Assembly: GCF_005083845.1 (NCBI RefSeq)
Contig: NZ_CP034894.1
Coordinates: 496,001 to 560,000 of the forward strand
Reading direction: 5' to 3'
Source: Buchnera aphidicola (Aphis helianthi)
GTDB taxonomy: Bacteria; Pseudomonadota; Gammaproteobacteria; Enterobacterales; Enterobacteriaceae
Length of the DNA: 64,000 bases
The position numbers were made by a program, and so were the translations under genes. The notes beneath the pieces are model-generated. The model did no database searches and was not told where the DNA came from. It saw only the letters and a list, made by a program, of their open reading frames with translations. Shown piece after piece: positions 43,782 through 54,926 of the stretch (within the stretch, counting starts at the first letter, position 1; every line of letters begins with the position of its first letter).

Positions 43782-44291
43782 ATGTCTGTTTTAAAAATAT
43801 TACAATATCCAGATAAAAGATTAAGACTTATTGCAAAACCTATTAATATAATTACACAAGAAATACAAAAACTAGCTGATAATATGTTAGAAACTATGCA
43901 TGTAAAAGAAGGAATTGGTTTGGCAGCCACACAGGTTAATATTCCATTGCAAATCATAGTTGTAAGCAAAAATAATATTAAACAAGAAAATTTAATACTT
44001 ATTAATCCTGAAATTATAGATCAAAAAGGAAATATTAGTATTGAAGAAGGATGTTTATCTATTCCAGAATACCGTGCTTTTATACCACGTTCAGATTATA
44101 TCAAGGTGAAAGCTATAAACTTATTTGGAAAAAAGATAGAAATAGAAGCAAAATCCATACTATCTATTTGCATACAACATGAAATCGATCATTTAAAAGG
44201 CAAACTATTTATAGATTACTTATCATCATTAAAACAAGAAAGAATTGAAAAAAAAATAAAAAAAACAAATAAAAAAAATAAGATATTTTAA
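43782..44291 (+). CDS. def: Peptide deformylase
   Basis: Def removes the formyl group from nascent N-terminal methionine. The 169 residues equal E. coli. All three metal-site motifs are present: [19 protein letters not shown] (Cys) and [12 protein letters not shown] (HExxH). The last residues are a lysine-rich tail. It lies 16 bases upstream of fmt, the enzyme that adds the formyl group. Confidence 0.96.
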   Translation: MSVLKILQYPDKRLRLIAKPINIITQEIQKLADNMLETMHVKEGIGLAATQVNIPLQIIVVSKNNIKQENLILINPEIIDQKGNISIEEGCLSIPEYRAFIPRSDYIKVKAINLFGKKIEIEAKSILSICIQHEIDHLKGKLFIDYLSSLKQERIEKKIKKTNKKNKIF

Positions 44292-44307
44292 AAGGATATA
44301 AATTAAT

Positions 44308-45255
44308 TTGAAAAAACTAAAAATTATTTTTGCTGGAACATCACATTTTTCTGAAAAACATTTATCTGCTTTAATAAAATATCAATTCAATGTAAAAGCT
44401 ATAATTACTCAACCAGATCGTCCATCTGGAAGAGGACAAAAAATAATTTTCTCGCCTGTAAAAAAAATAGCTATTAACAATAATATTCCTATTCTACAAC
44501 CATTGAAATTAGATGATGAGCAATTTCAAAAAATAATATCAAATTTTTCTGCAGAAATCATGATAGTAGTTGCATACGGTCAAATAATACCAAAAAAAAT
44601 ATTATCTATGTTTCCAAAAGGATGCATTAATGTTCATGCTTCATTATTACCTAGATGGAGAGGAGCATCTCCAATTCAATCAGCAATTTTATTTGGAGAT
44701 AAAAAAACAGGCGTAAGTATTATTAAAATGAATAATAAAGTTGATTCTGGAAATATAATACTCTCAAAAGAATGTAAAATATCTTCTCAAGAAACTTCGA
44801 AAACGTTATCTTTAAAACTTATTAAAATTGGAGTTGAAATATTACTAAAAGCATTATATCAAATAAAAAACAATATTGTTTTAGAAATACAACAAAATGA
44901 AAAATATGCAACTTTTTCAAAAAAAATTATCAAAACAGATGCTTTATTAAATTGGAATAAAAATGCTGATTTTTTAGAACGACTTATACGCGCTTTTAAT
45001 CCATGGCCAATATGTTATTTTGTTATGAATCAAATATATGTTAAAGTATGGCAAGCAAAAGTCATAAACAATACTGTTTATAATAATTCAATAGGAGAAA
45101 TTATTTCTATTGATATAAATGGAATTCAAATAACTACAAAAAATAAAATTTTGAACATTGAAAAAATACAATTACCTGGGAAAAATATTTTAAATATACA
45201 AGAAATAATAATTTCAAAAAAACATAATTTTAAACTTGGCAAAATATTATCATAA
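44308..45255 (+). CDS. fmt: Methionyl-tRNA formyltransferase
   Basis: Fmt formylates Met-tRNA(fMet) from 10-formyl-tetrahydrofolate. The 315 residues equal E. coli. Motifs: IFAGTSHFSEKHL, TQPDRPSGRGQK, HASLLPRWRGASPIQ with the family SLLPRWRG, and a C-terminal OB-like domain. The start must be TTG 44308 (AAAGGA 11 bases upstream), because no ATG precedes the conserved IIFAGT stretch. The unpaired first position of the initiator tRNA, kept at 3641, is the feature Fmt recognises. Confidence 0.95.
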   Translation: MKKLKIIFAGTSHFSEKHLSALIKYQFNVKAIITQPDRPSGRGQKIIFSPVKKIAINNNIPILQPLKLDDEQFQKIISNFSAEIMIVVAYGQIIPKKILSMFPKGCINVHASLLPRWRGASPIQSAILFGDKKTGVSIIKMNNKVDSGNIILSKECKISSQETSKTLSLKLIKIGVEILLKALYQIKNNIVLEIQQNEKYATFSKKIIKTDALLNWNKNADFLERLIRAFNPWPICYFVMNQIYVKVWQAKVINNTVYNNSIGEIISIDINGIQITTKNKILNIEKIQLPGKNILNIQEIIISKKHNFKLGKILS

Positions 45256-45290
45256 AATATTTTTATAATTTCATATTTAAAATAAGAACG

Positions 45291-45315
45291 AGCAAACGGT
45301 ATATTTCCGTTTGCT
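45291..45315. terminator. Shared terminator between fmt and rplQ
   Basis: AGCAAACGG and CCGTTTGCT form a perfect nine-base-pair stem around TATATTT, between the convergent fmt and rplQ. The minus side continues TCGTTCTTATTTT, a usable U-rich tail for the alpha operon. Confidence 0.75.
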
Positions 45316-45351
45316 TAAACATAATATAATAATGTTTATTTCATATTAATA

Positions 45352-45777
45352 TCAATTTTTAATATTTAATTTTTTAACATTTTTAATCTTTTTAATATCA
45401 TTCTCTTTTATATTAACTTTAACACGATCAACTAGTTCAATATAAGCCATAGGAGCTTTATCTCCAGATCGAAAACCACATTTTAAAATACGAGTATAAC
45501 CACCACATCTATTAGAAAAAATAGGACCTAAATTTTTAAATAATTTAGCGACCACTTCATTATTTCTAATTCTTGAAAAGACTAATCTTCTACGAGCAAC
45601 ATTGTCTATTTTTGATAAAGTAATTATAGGCTCAACAATTCGACGAAGTTCTTTGGCTTTAGCTAATGTAGTTTTTATGATTTCATGAAGTAATAATGAA
45701 CATGCCATATTTTTAAATATGGCATTACGATGACTACTATTACAATTTAATTGACGACCAATTTTACGATGTCTCAT
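45352..45777 (-). CDS. rplQ: 50S ribosomal protein L17
   Basis: L17 lines the peptide-exit side of the large subunit. [19 protein letters not shown] and [12 protein letters not shown] match the family. The 141 residues exceed E. coli (127) by a lysine-rich tail ([16 protein letters not shown]), common in AT-rich endosymbionts. It is the last gene of the alpha operon (rpsM-rpsK-rpsD-rpoA-rplQ). Confidence 0.96.
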   Translation of the reverse strand: MRHRKIGRQLNCNSSHRNAIFKNMACSLLLHEIIKTTLAKAKELRRIVEPIITLSKIDNVARRRLVFSRIRNNEVVAKLFKNLGPIFSNRCGGYTRILKCGFRSGDKAPMAYIELVDRVKVNIKENDIKKIKNVKKLNIKN

Positions 45778-45842
45778 AATTTTACACCTTAATAAAAATC
45801 ATTAATAATATATAAATTTACAAAATTTTTACATGATAAAAA

Positions 45843-46832
45843 TTATTCTTCTAATATATTTAATGGAGGCCATTTTTCTAACTTCATTCCAAGAGATAAA
45901 TTGCGAGAAGCCAATATATCTTTGATTTCAGTTAATGATTTTTTACCTAAATTAGGTGTTTTTAAAAGTTCAACTTCAGTTTTCTGTACTAAATCACCTA
46001 TATAATGTATAGATTCTGCTTTAAGACAATTCGCAGATCTTACAGTTAATTCTAAATCATCTACAGGACGTAATAAAATAGGTTCAAACTCAGGTTTTTC
46101 TTCTTTTATTTCAGGTTCTTTAACATCTCTCAAATCAACAAATGCTTCTAATTGCTCTGATAAAATAGTAGCTGCACGTCTTATAGCTTCTTCAGGATCA
46201 ATTGTTCCATTTGTTTTCATTTCAATAATTAATTTATCTAAATCTGTTCTTTGTTCAACTCGAGCAGCTTCAACATTATAAACAATGCGATTTATAGGAC
46301 TATAACATGCATCTACTAATAAACAACCTATCGGTCTTAAATCATCTTCTATATGTACTCTAGAAGAAGCTGGAATATAACCTCTACCACGTTGTACTTT
46401 AATTCTCATTTGAATAGAAGCATTTTGATCTGTTAAATGACAAATAATATGATCTGGTTTTATAATTTCAACATCACTATCATGTATAATATCCGAAGCA
46501 GTAACACAGCAAACACCTGATTTTTTAAGAGAGATAAAAACTTCATCTTTTCCATATAACTTAATTGCTAATCCCTTTAAATTTAATAAAATTTCTAAAA
46601 TATCTTCTTGAATTCCTTCTTTAGTACTATACTCATGAAGAACACCATCAATTTCTACTTCTGTTACAGCACAACCTGGCATAGAGGACAATAAAATCCT
46701 TCGTAATGCATTTCCCAGTGTATGACCAAAACCTCTTTCTAACGGCTCCAAGGTAACTTTAGTATGAGTTGGTGTGATTTGTTCAATATCAACTAAACGT
46801 GGTTTTAAAAATCCTATAATAGAACTCTGCAT
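45843..46832 (-). CDS. rpoA: RNA polymerase alpha subunit
   Basis: The 329 residues equal E. coli. The N-terminal dimerisation domain has [18 protein letters not shown] and [12 protein letters not shown]. The C-terminal domain (from about 250) keeps [12 protein letters not shown], which carries the Arg265-Asn268-Cys269 UP-element and activator contacts, then [16 protein letters not shown]. Its retention implies that UP-element recognition remains possible in a genome whose spacers are nearly all A/T. Confidence 0.97.
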   Translation of the reverse strand: MQSSIIGFLKPRLVDIEQITPTHTKVTLEPLERGFGHTLGNALRRILLSSMPGCAVTEVEIDGVLHEYSTKEGIQEDILEILLNLKGLAIKLYGKDEVFISLKKSGVCCVTASDIIHDSDVEIIKPDHIICHLTDQNASIQMRIKVQRGRGYIPASSRVHIEDDLRPIGCLLVDACYSPINRIVYNVEAARVEQRTDLDKLIIEMKTNGTIDPEEAIRRAATILSEQLEAFVDLRDVKEPEIKEEKPEFEPILLRPVDDLELTVRSANCLKAESIHYIGDLVQKTEVELLKTPNLGKKSLTEIKDILASRNLSLGMKLEKWPPLNILEE

Positions 46833-46862
46833 AATAAACCTCTATATCTAATAGTAAACTTA

Positions 46863-47483
46863 TTACTTAGAATAAAGTTCGACAATCAAATGTTCGTTGA
46901 TTTCTGCAGATAAATCTGAACGTTCAGGAAAACGTTTAAAAATTCCTTCCATTTTGATGAAATCTACTTCAATCCAAATTGGCTTTTCACGTTGTTCGGT
47001 AATTTCTAAAGCAGCTTTTATTCGAGATTGACTTTTTGACTTTTCTCTAATAGATATGCGATCATCAGGAGAAACTTGATATGAACCTATATTAACAATA
47101 TGATTATTTACTTGAATAGATTTATGACTAATTAACTGTCTTGATTCAGCACGTGTACATCCAAATCCCATACGATATACTACGTTATCAAGTCTTCTTT
47201 CTAAAATTCGCAATAAATTTTCTCCAGTATTACCTTTTAAACGTGAAGCTTTTTTATAATATATTCTAAATTGTCGTTCTAAAACACCATAAAGACGACG
47301 AACTTTCTGTTTTTCACGAAGTTGAATTGCGTAATCAGACAATCTTGGTTTACGAATTCCATGTTGTCCAGGTGGGTGTTCTAATTTACATTTTGATTCT
47401 ATTGAACGAAATCCAGATTTTAAAAATAGATCAGTTCCTTCACGTCGACTTAATTTTAATTTAGGACCTAAGTATTTTGCCAT
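46863..47483 (-). CDS. rpsD: 30S ribosomal protein S4
   Basis: S4 nucleates 16S folding and in E. coli represses the alpha operon. ATG 47483 ([16 protein letters not shown]) with GGAG seven bases upstream gives 206 residues, exactly E. coli; a TTG at 47495 is merely part of the Shine-Dalgarno region. The S4 RNA-binding domain [19 protein letters not shown] (in parts) is conserved. Confidence 0.97.
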   Translation of the reverse strand: MAKYLGPKLKLSRREGTDLFLKSGFRSIESKCKLEHPPGQHGIRKPRLSDYAIQLREKQKVRRLYGVLERQFRIYYKKASRLKGNTGENLLRILERRLDNVVYRMGFGCTRAESRQLISHKSIQVNNHIVNIGSYQVSPDDRISIREKSKSQSRIKAALEITEQREKPIWIEVDFIKMEGIFKRFPERSDLSAEINEHLIVELYSK

Positions 47484-47508
47484 TTGATTCTCCAATAATT
47501 CCTAAAAT

Positions 47509-47904
<396 letters not shown>

Positions 47905-47918
47905 TTAAATTACCTAAA

Positions 47919-48275
47919 TTATTTTTTTATTACTTTTCTAGGACCTTTACAAGTACGAGCATTTGTTTTAGTTCTTTGACCACGAACAGGAAGACTTTTA
48001 CGATGACGTACACCACGGTAACAATTAAGATCAATTAAACGTTTAATACTTAAAGTTTTTTCTCTTCTTAAATCACCTTCTACAATATATTTAGCAACAT
48101 GTTCTCTTAATAATTCAATATCTGATTCTTTCAAATCTATAATTTTAACAGTTTCTGGAATATTTGCATGCATGCAAATTATTTTAGAACGTTTTTTTCC
48201 AATCCCATATATTGCTCTTAACGCAATTATAGTATGTTTGTTTTCGGGAATATTAATACCTGCAATACGAGCCAT
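47919..48275 (-). CDS. rpsM: 30S ribosomal protein S13
   Basis: S13 contacts the P-site tRNA and bridges to the 50S head. [25 protein letters not shown] and the C-terminal [14 protein letters not shown] match; 118 residues as in E. coli. It is first in the alpha operon and its leader carries a strong hairpin (48321-48348). AAGGATTAAGTAAA precedes the ATG. Confidence 0.97.
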   Translation of the reverse strand: MARIAGINIPENKHTIIALRAIYGIGKKRSKIICMHANIPETVKIIDLKESDIELLREHVAKYIVEGDLRREKTLSIKRLIDLNCYRGVRHRKSLPVRGQRTKTNARTCKGPRKVIKK

Positions 48276-48320
48276 TTTACTTAATCCTTAAAATTTATTA
48301 AGATAGACCAAAATAATAAA

Positions 48321-48348
48321 TTTATCAATATACATTAATATTGATAAA
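48321..48348 (-). promoter_or_regulatory. Stem-loop in the rpmJ-rpsM spacer (alpha operon leader)
   Basis: On the minus strand TTTATCAATAT and ATATTGATAAA form a perfect 11-base-pair stem with a six-base loop, followed by TTTATTATTTT. It could be an attenuator, a terminator after rpmJ, or a remnant of the S4-binding leader known in E. coli. Confidence 0.5.
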
Positions 48349-48378
48349 ATTTAATAAAATACTTAATTTTGTTCTAAT

Positions 48379-48495
48379 TTAACCTTGACGTTGTTTATGT
48401 TTAGGATCATTACTACAAATAACTCTTACTACATTATTACGTCGTATAATTTTACAACTTCGACAAAGTGTTTTAACAGAAGCTTTAACTTTCAT
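48379..48495 (-). CDS. rpmJ: 50S ribosomal protein L36
   Basis: A short gene of 38 residues beginning [15 protein letters not shown] and ending [10 protein letters not shown]. The zinc ligands are CxxC (11, 14), Cys27 and His33. It is identical in length to E. coli L36 and in the same place, between secY and rpsM. Confidence 0.96.
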   Translation of the reverse strand: MKVKASVKTLCRSCKIIRRNNVVRVICSNDPKHKQRQG

Positions 48496-48532
48496 GAAGA
48501 AAACCCTTAATTATTAATATAAAATTTTGTAT

Positions 48533-49852
48533 TTAATTTAACTTAGCTTTTTTTAATATAGATTCATATTGACTAGACATGATTAAAGTTTGAATTTGAG
48601 CAATAAAATCCATAATAACTACAACTACAATTAATAACGACGTACCACCAAAATAAAATGGAACATTCATAGCACTTCTCATAAATTCTGGTATTAAACA
48701 AATAAATGTAATATATAAAGAACCAAATAATGTTAATCGAAGCATAATTTTATTAATATATTTTGCTGTTTGTTCACCTGGTCTAATACCAGAAATAAAA
48801 GCACCAGATTTTTTTAAATTATCTGCTGTTTCACGAGGATTAAAAACTAATCCAGTATAAAAAAAACAAAAGAAAATAATAGAAGTTATATACAAAATTA
48901 AATATAAAGGCTGATTGGGTTGAAAATAAAGTGAAATAGTTTTGAAAAAACTATATTTTTTATCGATTCCAAACCAAGAGATAATAGTAGCCGGAAACAA
49001 AACAATACTAGAAGCAAATATAGCAGGTATAACACCAGACATATTTACTTTCAATGGCAAATGAGTGCTTTGTGCTGAATAAATACGACGACCTTGTTGA
49101 CGTTGAGCATAATGTACAATAATTTTTCTTTGACTACGTTCAATAAAAACAACTAAAAAAACAACTAAAAAAATTAATATTAAAATAGATAAAAATAGTA
49201 ATAAATGCAAATGTCCTTGTCTAGTTTGTTCTATTGTATGTATAATAGCAGAAGGAAGTCCAGCTATTATACCTGTAAAAATTATAATAGAAATACCATT
49301 TCCAATACCGCATTCTGTAATTAACTCTCCTAACCACATTAAAAACATAGTACCAGTTACTAATATTAAAATAGCAGTAAAATAAAAATAAAAATCTGCA
49401 TGAATTATAATAGGACGTATACTAGATATATTGGATAAACCTGTAACCACACCAACTGATTGAAAAAAAGCTAGTATTAAAGTAGCATATCTCGTGTATT
49501 GATTAATTTTATGACGACCAGTCTCTCCTTCTTTTTTTATTTCAGATAGAAACGGAACTACTAAAGTTAGTAACTGAATGATAATAGAAGCTGATATATA
49601 TGGCATAATACCTAATGCAAAAATAGAAGCACGATTAAGAGCTCCACCGGAAAACATATTAAACATTTCAAATATCGTGCCTTTTTGATTGTTTAATATT
49701 CTAGATAAGATTGTAGTATCAATTCCAGGTATAGGAATAAAAGAACCAATACGAAAAATAATTAATGAAATTATTACAAAAATAACTCTATTCTTCAGTT
49801 CATTAATACTTTTTTGAGAATTTTTAAAATTCATTCCTAATGTATTCATCAT
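48533..49852 (-). CDS. secY: Protein translocase subunit SecY
   Basis: SecY is the ten-span channel of the Sec translocon. The 439 residues (E. coli 443) show [46 protein letters not shown] (in parts), [16 protein letters not shown] and [12 protein letters not shown], with the cytoplasmic loops used by SecA and ribosome intact. AAGGA is 13 bases before the ATG. A second ATG directly follows the first. It is in the spc operon after rplO. SRP RNA (ffs) and ppiD are related partners here. Confidence 0.97.
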   Translation of the reverse strand: MMNTLGMNFKNSQKSINELKNRVIFVIISLIIFRIGSFIPIPGIDTTILSRILNNQKGTIFEMFNMFSGGALNRASIFALGIMPYISASIIIQLLTLVVPFLSEIKKEGETGRHKINQYTRYATLILAFFQSVGVVTGLSNISSIRPIIIHADFYFYFTAILILVTGTMFLMWLGELITECGIGNGISIIIFTGIIAGLPSAIIHTIEQTRQGHLHLLLFLSILILIFLVVFLVVFIERSQRKIIVHYAQRQQGRRIYSAQSTHLPLKVNMSGVIPAIFASSIVLFPATIISWFGIDKKYSFFKTISLYFQPNQPLYLILYITSIIFFCFFYTGLVFNPRETADNLKKSGAFISGIRPGEQTAKYINKIMLRLTLFGSLYITFICLIPEFMRSAMNVPFYFGGTSLLIVVVVIMDFIAQIQTLIMSSQYESILKKAKLN

Positions 49853-49862
49853 TATTTACTAA

Positions 49863-50297
49863 TTATCCTTCAACTTTACCGCCATAATTTTCAATTGCCA
49901 AACGAACACCTCGAGTCACACGTAAGCCACGCAATGTTAATGGTACTTTTAATTTTCCTGAAAGAATAACTTTTACATGTTGAATATTTTTATTAATAAT
50001 ATTTTGTTCTTTTAAAGTCTTTAAATCAATTATATGAGTTGATAATCTTGAGATTTCAGATAATCTTATTTCCGCAGTAATATTCTTTTTTCTAGATTTA
50101 AATCCAAATTTTGGCAGTCTTCTATATAAAGGCATTTGTCCGCCTTCAAAACCACGATTTATATTACCACCAGATCTAGATTTTTGACCTTTATGTCCTC
50201 TACCAGAGGTTTTTCCAAATCCAGATCCAATACCCCTACCTAATCGTTTCCTATTTTTTTTAGAACCACATGACGGAGATAAAGTATTTAAATACAT
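49863..50297 (-). CDS. rplO: 50S ribosomal protein L15
   Basis: The 144 residues equal E. coli. The glycine/arginine-rich extension [20 protein letters not shown] binds 23S rRNA as a late assembly protein. It lies between rpmD and secY in the spc operon, 10 bases before secY and 3 bases after rpmD. Confidence 0.97.
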   Translation of the reverse strand: MYLNTLSPSCGSKKNRKRLGRGIGSGFGKTSGRGHKGQKSRSGGNINRGFEGGQMPLYRRLPKFGFKSRKKNITAEIRLSEISRLSTHIIDLKTLKEQNIINKNIQHVKVILSGKLKVPLTLRGLRVTRGVRLAIENYGGKVEG

Positions 50298-50300
50298 AAA

Positions 50301-50480
50301 TTATTCCTCTTGTATTTTTAAAATATATGATACTTTTTTAATCATACCTCGAATCGAAGCAGTATCTTGAAGAACGACAGTATGTCCAATATAACGCAAA
50401 CCTAAACCAGATAGTGTTTTTTTATGTTTAGGAATTCTTCCTATTGAACTTTTAACTTGAGTAATTTTAATAGTTTTCAT
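50301..50480 (-). CDS. rpmD: 50S ribosomal protein L30
   Basis: A 59-residue gene (as in E. coli) starting [19 protein letters not shown] and containing [18 protein letters not shown]. It lies between rpsE and rplO, three bases from rplO. Its lysine-to-arginine balance is shifted to lysine, as in neighbours. Confidence 0.95.
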   Translation of the reverse strand: MKTIKITQVKSSIGRIPKHKKTLSGLGLRYIGHTVVLQDTASIRGMIKKVSYILKIQEE

Positions 50481-50490
50481 TGATTAAAAT

Positions 50491-50997
50491 TTATCTTCCT
50501 AATATATACGCAATAGACTTATTTCGTTTAGCTGCTATCATTTCTGGAGATTTCATATGAATTAAACCATTTATAGTAGCTCGAACTACATTAATAGGAT
50601 TAGTTGATCCATATGTTTTAGCTAATACATTATGTATACCAGCAACTTCTAAGACTGCTCGCATAGCACCCCCTGCAATAATTCCAGTACCATCTGAAGC
50701 TGGTTTCATGAAAATATTAGATCCCGTATGTGATCCCTTAAGAGCATGTTGTAAAGTTTTATTAACTAATGGTATATTAATCATATTACGTCTTGCTTTT
50801 TCCATTGCTTTTTGAATAGCTGCTGGAACTTCACGAGCTTTTCCATATCCAAAACCAACACGTCCATTGCCATTACCTACTACTGTTAAAGCTGTGAAAG
50901 AAAAAATACGGCCGCCTTTAACTGTTTTTGAAACACGGTTAACAGTAATGAGTTTTTCTTGTAATTCATTATTATTCTTTTTATCAACGTTAGCCAT
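50491..50997 (-). CDS. rpsE: 30S ribosomal protein S5
   Basis: S5 supports decoding fidelity at the mRNA entry. ATG 50997 ([16 protein letters not shown]) with AAGGTG upstream gives 168 residues (E. coli 167); a GTG at 51009 is part of that ribosome-binding site. [19 protein letters not shown] and [15 protein letters not shown] are conserved. Confidence 0.96.
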   Translation of the reverse strand: MANVDKKNNNELQEKLITVNRVSKTVKGGRIFSFTALTVVGNGNGRVGFGYGKAREVPAAIQKAMEKARRNMINIPLVNKTLQHALKGSHTGSNIFMKPASDGTGIIAGGAMRAVLEVAGIHNVLAKTYGSTNPINVVRATINGLIHMKSPEMIAAKRNKSIAYILGR

Positions 50998-51010
50998 TCT
51001 ATATTTCACC

Positions 51011-51376
51011 TTAAAACTTTAATCCAAAATTTCGAGCCGAATCTGCCAATATTTTTATACGACCATGATATTTAAAACCAGAACGATCTAATGAAACATT
51101 AGATATACCTTTTAATAAGGCTCTCTCAGCAATAATTTTACCGATAACTTCTGCTGCTTCTTTATTTCCAGTATATTTTAAATCGCATTTAATCTGATTT
51201 TCTAAAGTCGATGCATAAACTAAAACTTTTGATTCAGAAGATATTATTTGAGCATACATATGACGAGAAGTACGATGTACAACTAAACGAGTAACACCTA
51301 ATGATTTCATTTTACAACGTGATTTTTTTAATCGACGCATACGAGAGTTTACTTTAGAATTTTTAAAAACAATCAT
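51011..51376 (-). CDS. rplR: 50S ribosomal protein L18
   Basis: L18 binds 5S rRNA with L5. The 121 residues (E. coli 117) show [20 protein letters not shown] and the ending [19 protein letters not shown] in parts. Its start follows the rplF stop by one base (TAA-A-ATG), indicating coupling. Confidence 0.96.
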   Translation of the reverse strand: MIVFKNSKVNSRMRRLKKSRCKMKSLGVTRLVVHRTSRHMYAQIISSESKVLVYASTLENQIKCDLKYTGNKEAAEVIGKIIAERALLKGISNVSLDRSGFKYHGRIKILADSARNFGLKF

Positions 51377-51377
51377 T

Positions 51378-51914
51378 TTACTTTTTTTTAGCCTCTTTTA
51401 CACGTACAATTTCATCTGAATATCTAATACCTTTTCCTTTATAAGGTTCCGGTTTACGATAAGATCTTAAATTAGCCGCCACTTGACCAACTAATTGTTT
51501 ATCTACTCCCTTAATAATAATTTCTGTAGGAGATAAATATTCTACTTCAATATGAGGAGGCAAAGAATATAAAATAGGATGAGAATATCCTAGTGACATA
51601 TTAATTGTATTATTTTGAGTAATTGAAACACGATAACCTACTCCAGAAAATTGTAACTTTTTACTAAATTTTTCTGAAACCCCTATAATCATGGAATAAA
51701 CAAGAGCTCTTAATGTACCAGCATGCGCCCAACCATTAGAAAATCCCAAACGTGCTTTAAAAGTAATTATATTATTTAAATGTTTTACTTCAACTGCACT
51801 ATGAATAGTACGCGAAAGACAACCATATTTCCCTTGAACAGATATTAATTGTGAATCTAATTTAATTTTAATATCTTTAGGAATAGAAATTGGACGTTTA
51901 GCAACACGAGACAT
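51378..51914 (-). CDS. rplF: 50S ribosomal protein L6
   Basis: The 178 residues (E. coli 177) begin [15 protein letters not shown] and end with [19 protein letters not shown] in parts, the 23S-binding tail. L6 sits near the factor-binding site used by EF-Tu and EF-G. AAAGGAGG precedes the ATG, one of the strongest ribosome-binding sites in the window. Confidence 0.97.
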   Translation of the reverse strand: MSRVAKRPISIPKDIKIKLDSQLISVQGKYGCLSRTIHSAVEVKHLNNIITFKARLGFSNGWAHAGTLRALVYSMIIGVSEKFSKKLQFSGVGYRVSITQNNTINMSLGYSHPILYSLPPHIEVEYLSPTEIIIKGVDKQLVGQVAANLRSYRKPEPYKGKGIRYSDEIVRVKEAKKK

Positions 51915-51924
51915 TTTCCCTCCT

Positions 51925-52317
51925 TTAAGCTACGTAACATATAACTTCGCCACCAAGGCCAAGTTTACGGGCCATATGATCTGTCATGATACCACGAGAG
52001 GTAGAAATAATAGCTATTCCTAATCCAGCCATAACTTTTGGTAAATCATTCTTTTTTTTATATATTCTTAAACTTGGACGGCTTACTCGTTGAATTTTTT
52101 CTATTACAGATCTTCCTTTAAAATATTTTAAAATAACTTCTAATTCTAATTTATTTGTACCTGATATATTATAATTGTTAATATAACCTTCGTTTTTTAA
52201 TAATTTTATTATAGAATTTTTTAATTTAGAAGCAGGTATTTTAACAGAATATTTATTAGCTGATTGACCATTTCTAATACGTGTTAACATATCAGCTACT
52301 GGATCTTGCATACTCAT
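51925..52317 (-). CDS. rpsH: 30S ribosomal protein S8
   Basis: S8 binds the central 16S domain and in E. coli represses the spc operon by binding rplE mRNA. The 130 residues equal E. coli: [18 protein letters not shown] and the C-terminal [19 protein letters not shown]. Ten bases separate it from rplF. Confidence 0.97.
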   Translation of the reverse strand: MSMQDPVADMLTRIRNGQSANKYSVKIPASKLKNSIIKLLKNEGYINNYNISGTNKLELEVILKYFKGRSVIEKIQRVSRPSLRIYKKKNDLPKVMAGLGIAIISTSRGIMTDHMARKLGLGGEVICYVA

Positions 52318-52336
52318 TTTTAAACTCCTAAAAAAA

Positions 52337-52642
52337 TTACCAACTAGCTTTTTTTAAACCAGGGATTTCACCTTTCATAGCTGCCTCTCTCACTTTAATA
52401 CGACTAAGACCAAACTTTCGCAAAAAAGCATGTGGGCGACCTGTTTGACGGCATCTATTTCTTTGTCGAGATGGACTAGAATCACGAGGAAAAACTTGTA
52501 ACTTCAGTACAGCATCCCAACGCTCTTCTTCCGATAACTTAATATTATTAATAATACCTTTTAATGCCATACGTTGAACATAAAATTTATTAGCTAATTT
52601 TGTACGTTTTAGTTCACGTGCTTTCATGGATTGTTTAGCCAT
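52337..52642 (-). CDS. rpsN: 30S ribosomal protein S14
   Basis: The 101 residues equal the zinc-free E. coli form: [18 protein letters not shown]-like [14 protein letters not shown] and [19 protein letters not shown]. Only one zinc-type cysteine remains, as expected for this form. It lies 19 bases upstream of rpsH. Confidence 0.96.
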   Translation of the reverse strand: MAKQSMKARELKRTKLANKFYVQRMALKGIINNIKLSEEERWDAVLKLQVFPRDSSPSRQRNRCRQTGRPHAFLRKFGLSRIKVREAAMKGEIPGLKKASW

Positions 52643-52671
52643 TATATAACCTTAAATTACATTAATTTATA

Positions 52672-53211
52672 TTATTTACGAAAAGGAAAATTAAATTCAG
52701 ATAATAATAAATAACCTTCATTATTTGATCTTGCAGTTGTAGTAATAGTTATATCTAAACCACGAACACGATCAATTTTATCATAATCAATTTCAGGAAA
52801 AATAATTTGTTCTCGTATTCCTAAACTATAATTTCCTTGACCATCAAAAGAATTAATTGATAAACCTCTAAAATCTCTAATACGAGGAATGGCAATACTA
52901 ATTAAACGCTCAAAAAAATCCCATTTTCTTTTACCACGTAATGTTACTTTACAACCAATAGGATACCCTTTTCGGATTTTAAAACCAGCTACAGATTTTC
53001 TTGCTTTAGTAATTATTGGTTTTTGTCCAGATATTGCAGTTAAGTCTAATACAGCATTATCTAAAACTTTTTTGTCAGAAGCCGCAGATCCTACACCCAT
53101 ATTTAAAACAATCTTATCAATTCTAGGTACTTGCATAGTAGAACTATAATTTAATGCTATCATAAGTTTTTTAACTACTTTACTCTTATAATAACTATAT
53201 AATTTACTCAT
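52672..53211 (-). CDS. rplE: 50S ribosomal protein L5
   Basis: L5 binds 5S rRNA and contacts the P-site tRNA. The 179 residues equal E. coli; [33 protein letters not shown] and [17 protein letters not shown] are conserved. In E. coli its start region is the S8 repressor site; I cannot confirm that structure here. Confidence 0.97.
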   Translation of the reverse strand: MSKLYSYYKSKVVKKLMIALNYSSTMQVPRIDKIVLNMGVGSAASDKKVLDNAVLDLTAISGQKPIITKARKSVAGFKIRKGYPIGCKVTLRGKRKWDFFERLISIAIPRIRDFRGLSINSFDGQGNYSLGIREQIIFPEIDYDKIDRVRGLDITITTTARSNNEGYLLLSEFNFPFRK

Positions 53212-53233
53212 TAATTACTCCAAAATATCGTAA

Positions 53234-53551
53234 CTATTTTTTAATTACTTTTCCATTTGATTTAAAAAAACGAACTTTTTTACCTTCTTTAAACTTAAAA
53301 CCAACACGATCTGATTTTTTAGATTCCGGGTTAAAAATAGCAATATTTGAAATGTGTATAGGAGCTTCTTTTTCAAGAATACCACCATTTTTATTTTGAG
53401 AAGGATTAGGTTTTTGATGTTTTTTAACTAAATTTAAACCTTGAATAATTACTTTATTAGGAGATAAAATACTTTTGATAGTACCTTTTTTTCCTTTTTC
53501 TTTACCTGTTAAAATAATAACTTCATCATTTTGATGTAACTTTAATGCCAT
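53234..53551 (-). CDS. rplX: 50S ribosomal protein L24
   Basis: L24 is an assembly initiator binding the 5' part of 23S. The 105 residues (E. coli 104) hold the KOW motif [20 protein letters not shown] in parts, and [20 protein letters not shown] in parts. It lies between rplN and rplE. Confidence 0.96.
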   Translation of the reverse strand: MALKLHQNDEVIILTGKEKGKKGTIKSILSPNKVIIQGLNLVKKHQKPNPSQNKNGGILEKEAPIHISNIAIFNPESKKSDRVGFKFKEGKKVRFFKSNGKVIKK

Positions 53552-53572
53552 TTTATATTCCTTTAATTTTAA

Positions 53573-53941
53573 CTATAAAACTTCAGGAGCTAATGAAATA
53601 ATTTTCATAAATTTTTCGTTTCTTAATTCTCGAGTGACAGGACCAAAAATTCGTGTACCTATAGGTTGTTCATTATTATTTAAAATAACACAAGCATTAT
53701 TATCAAAACGAATAGTAGAACCGTCAGATCTTCTAACTCCTTTTTTTGTTCTAACAACTACAGCTTTTAATACTTCCCCTTTTTTTACCTTTCCTCTAGG
53801 TATTGCTTCTTTTACTGTAATTTTAATTACATCACCGATTCTAGCATAGCGACGACGAGAACCACCTAATACTTTGATACACATGGCTGAGCGCGCACCA
53901 GAATTATCGGCTACATTTAAAATAGTTTGTTCTTGAATCAT
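53573..53941 (-). CDS. rplN: 50S ribosomal protein L14
   Basis: L14 forms an intersubunit bridge. The 122 residues (E. coli 123) start [20 protein letters not shown] and show [21 protein letters not shown] in parts. It is the first gene of the spc operon, preceded by a 113-base gap after rpsQ that probably carries a promoter. Confidence 0.97.
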   Translation of the reverse strand: MIQEQTILNVADNSGARSAMCIKVLGGSRRRYARIGDVIKITVKEAIPRGKVKKGEVLKAVVVRTKKGVRRSDGSTIRFDNNACVILNNNEQPIGTRIFGPVTRELRNEKFMKIISLAPEVL

Positions 53942-54054
53942 GTTTTATTATTCCAAACAAAATAATATTATTTAATATTTGTTAAATAGAAATAATGGGT
54001 TATCTAATAGAAAACATGAACAGACCTAAGTTTGATCATGTTTTAACATGTTTT
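53942..54054 (-). promoter_or_regulatory. S10/spc operon boundary (rpsQ-rplN spacer)
   Basis: This gap is much longer than its neighbours in the ribosomal cluster and is where E. coli has the spc promoter. It holds an inverted repeat (AAAACATG 54011-54018 with CATGTTTT 54037-54044) and a repeat of CATGTTTT at 54047-54054. No single promoter is convincing. Confidence 0.4.
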
Positions 54055-54306
54055 TTAAAAAACAGATTTTTCAACAATACGAACTAAAACCCAAGATTTA
54101 GTTTTAGAAATTGGTCTAGATTCTCGAATTTCAATTAAATCACCTGTAGAACATTCATTTTTTTCGTCATGAATATGAAGTTTTGTAGTTTTTTTAACAA
54201 ATTTTTTATAAATTGTATGTTTAACAAAACGTTCAATTGAAACAACAGCTGATTTATGCATTTTATTGCTTATAACACGACCTTGTAAAGTACGAATTTT
54301 TTCCAT
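54055..54306 (-). CDS. rpsQ: 30S ribosomal protein S17
   Basis: S17 binds the 5' domain of 16S. The 83 residues (E. coli 84) contain [20 protein letters not shown] in parts and [15 protein letters not shown] [14 protein letters not shown]. The ATG shares an A with the rpmC stop (TAATG). Last gene of the S10 operon. Confidence 0.96.
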   Translation of the reverse strand: MEKIRTLQGRVISNKMHKSAVVSIERFVKHTIYKKFVKKTTKLHIHDEKNECSTGDLIEIRESRPISKTKSWVLVRIVEKSVF

Positions 54307-54503
54307 TATTTAAAACGCTCTTTTTCAGTTAATATCGTTTTTAATTGTGCAATATTTCGTTTAACTTTTCGTAATAAATGTGATTGTTTTAATTTACCGG
54401 ATGCACATTGCATGCGCAGATTAAATTTTTCCCTTAATAATTCTAGAAGCTCTCTATTAAGTTCTTGGAAATTTTTTTTACGAAATTTTAATAATTCTTT
54501 CAT
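54306..54503 (-). CDS. rpmC: 50S ribosomal protein L29
   Basis: L29 sits by the exit tunnel next to L23. The 65 residues (E. coli 63) show [18 protein letters not shown] and [18 protein letters not shown]. It directly abuts rplP and overlaps rpsQ by one base, so the three are tightly coupled. Confidence 0.95.
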   Translation of the reverse strand: MKELLKFRKKNFQELNRELLELLREKFNLRMQCASGKLKQSHLLRKVKRNIAQLKTILTEKERFK

Positions 54504-54914
54504 TTAAACCACCATTTTAGTTACAAAGGTAGTCTTAATAGGTAATTTTGATGCGGCTAATCTAAATGCTATACGAGACTCTTCTTCAGAAACTCCATCT
54601 AACTCATAAAGAATCTTGCCAGGTTGTACTAAAGCAACCCAATATTCAACATTACCTTTACCTTTCCCCATTCTAACTTCTAATGGTTTTTGTGTTATAG
54701 GTTTATCTGGGAAAATACGTATCCAAATTTTACCTTGTCTTTTAATACAACGTGTTATAGCTCTTCGAGCAGATTCAATTTGACGAGCTGTAATGCGCCC
54801 TCTATCAACAGCTTTTAATCCAAAAGTACCAAAATCAACATTAGTACTAATTGCAAGCCCACGATTTCGACCTTTGTGCATTTTACGAAATTTAGTACGT
54901 TTTGGTTGCAACAT
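54504..54914 (-). CDS. rplP: 50S ribosomal protein L16
   Basis: L16 lies near the A-site and peptidyl-transferase centre. The 136 residues equal E. coli: [39 protein letters not shown] in parts, and [18 protein letters not shown]. Twelve bases separate it from rpsC. Confidence 0.97.
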   Translation of the reverse strand: MLQPKRTKFRKMHKGRNRGLAISTNVDFGTFGLKAVDRGRITARQIESARRAITRCIKRQGKIWIRIFPDKPITQKPLEVRMGKGKGNVEYWVALVQPGKILYELDGVSEEESRIAFRLAASKLPIKTTFVTKMVV

Positions 54915-54926
54915 TAGAAAATTCTC

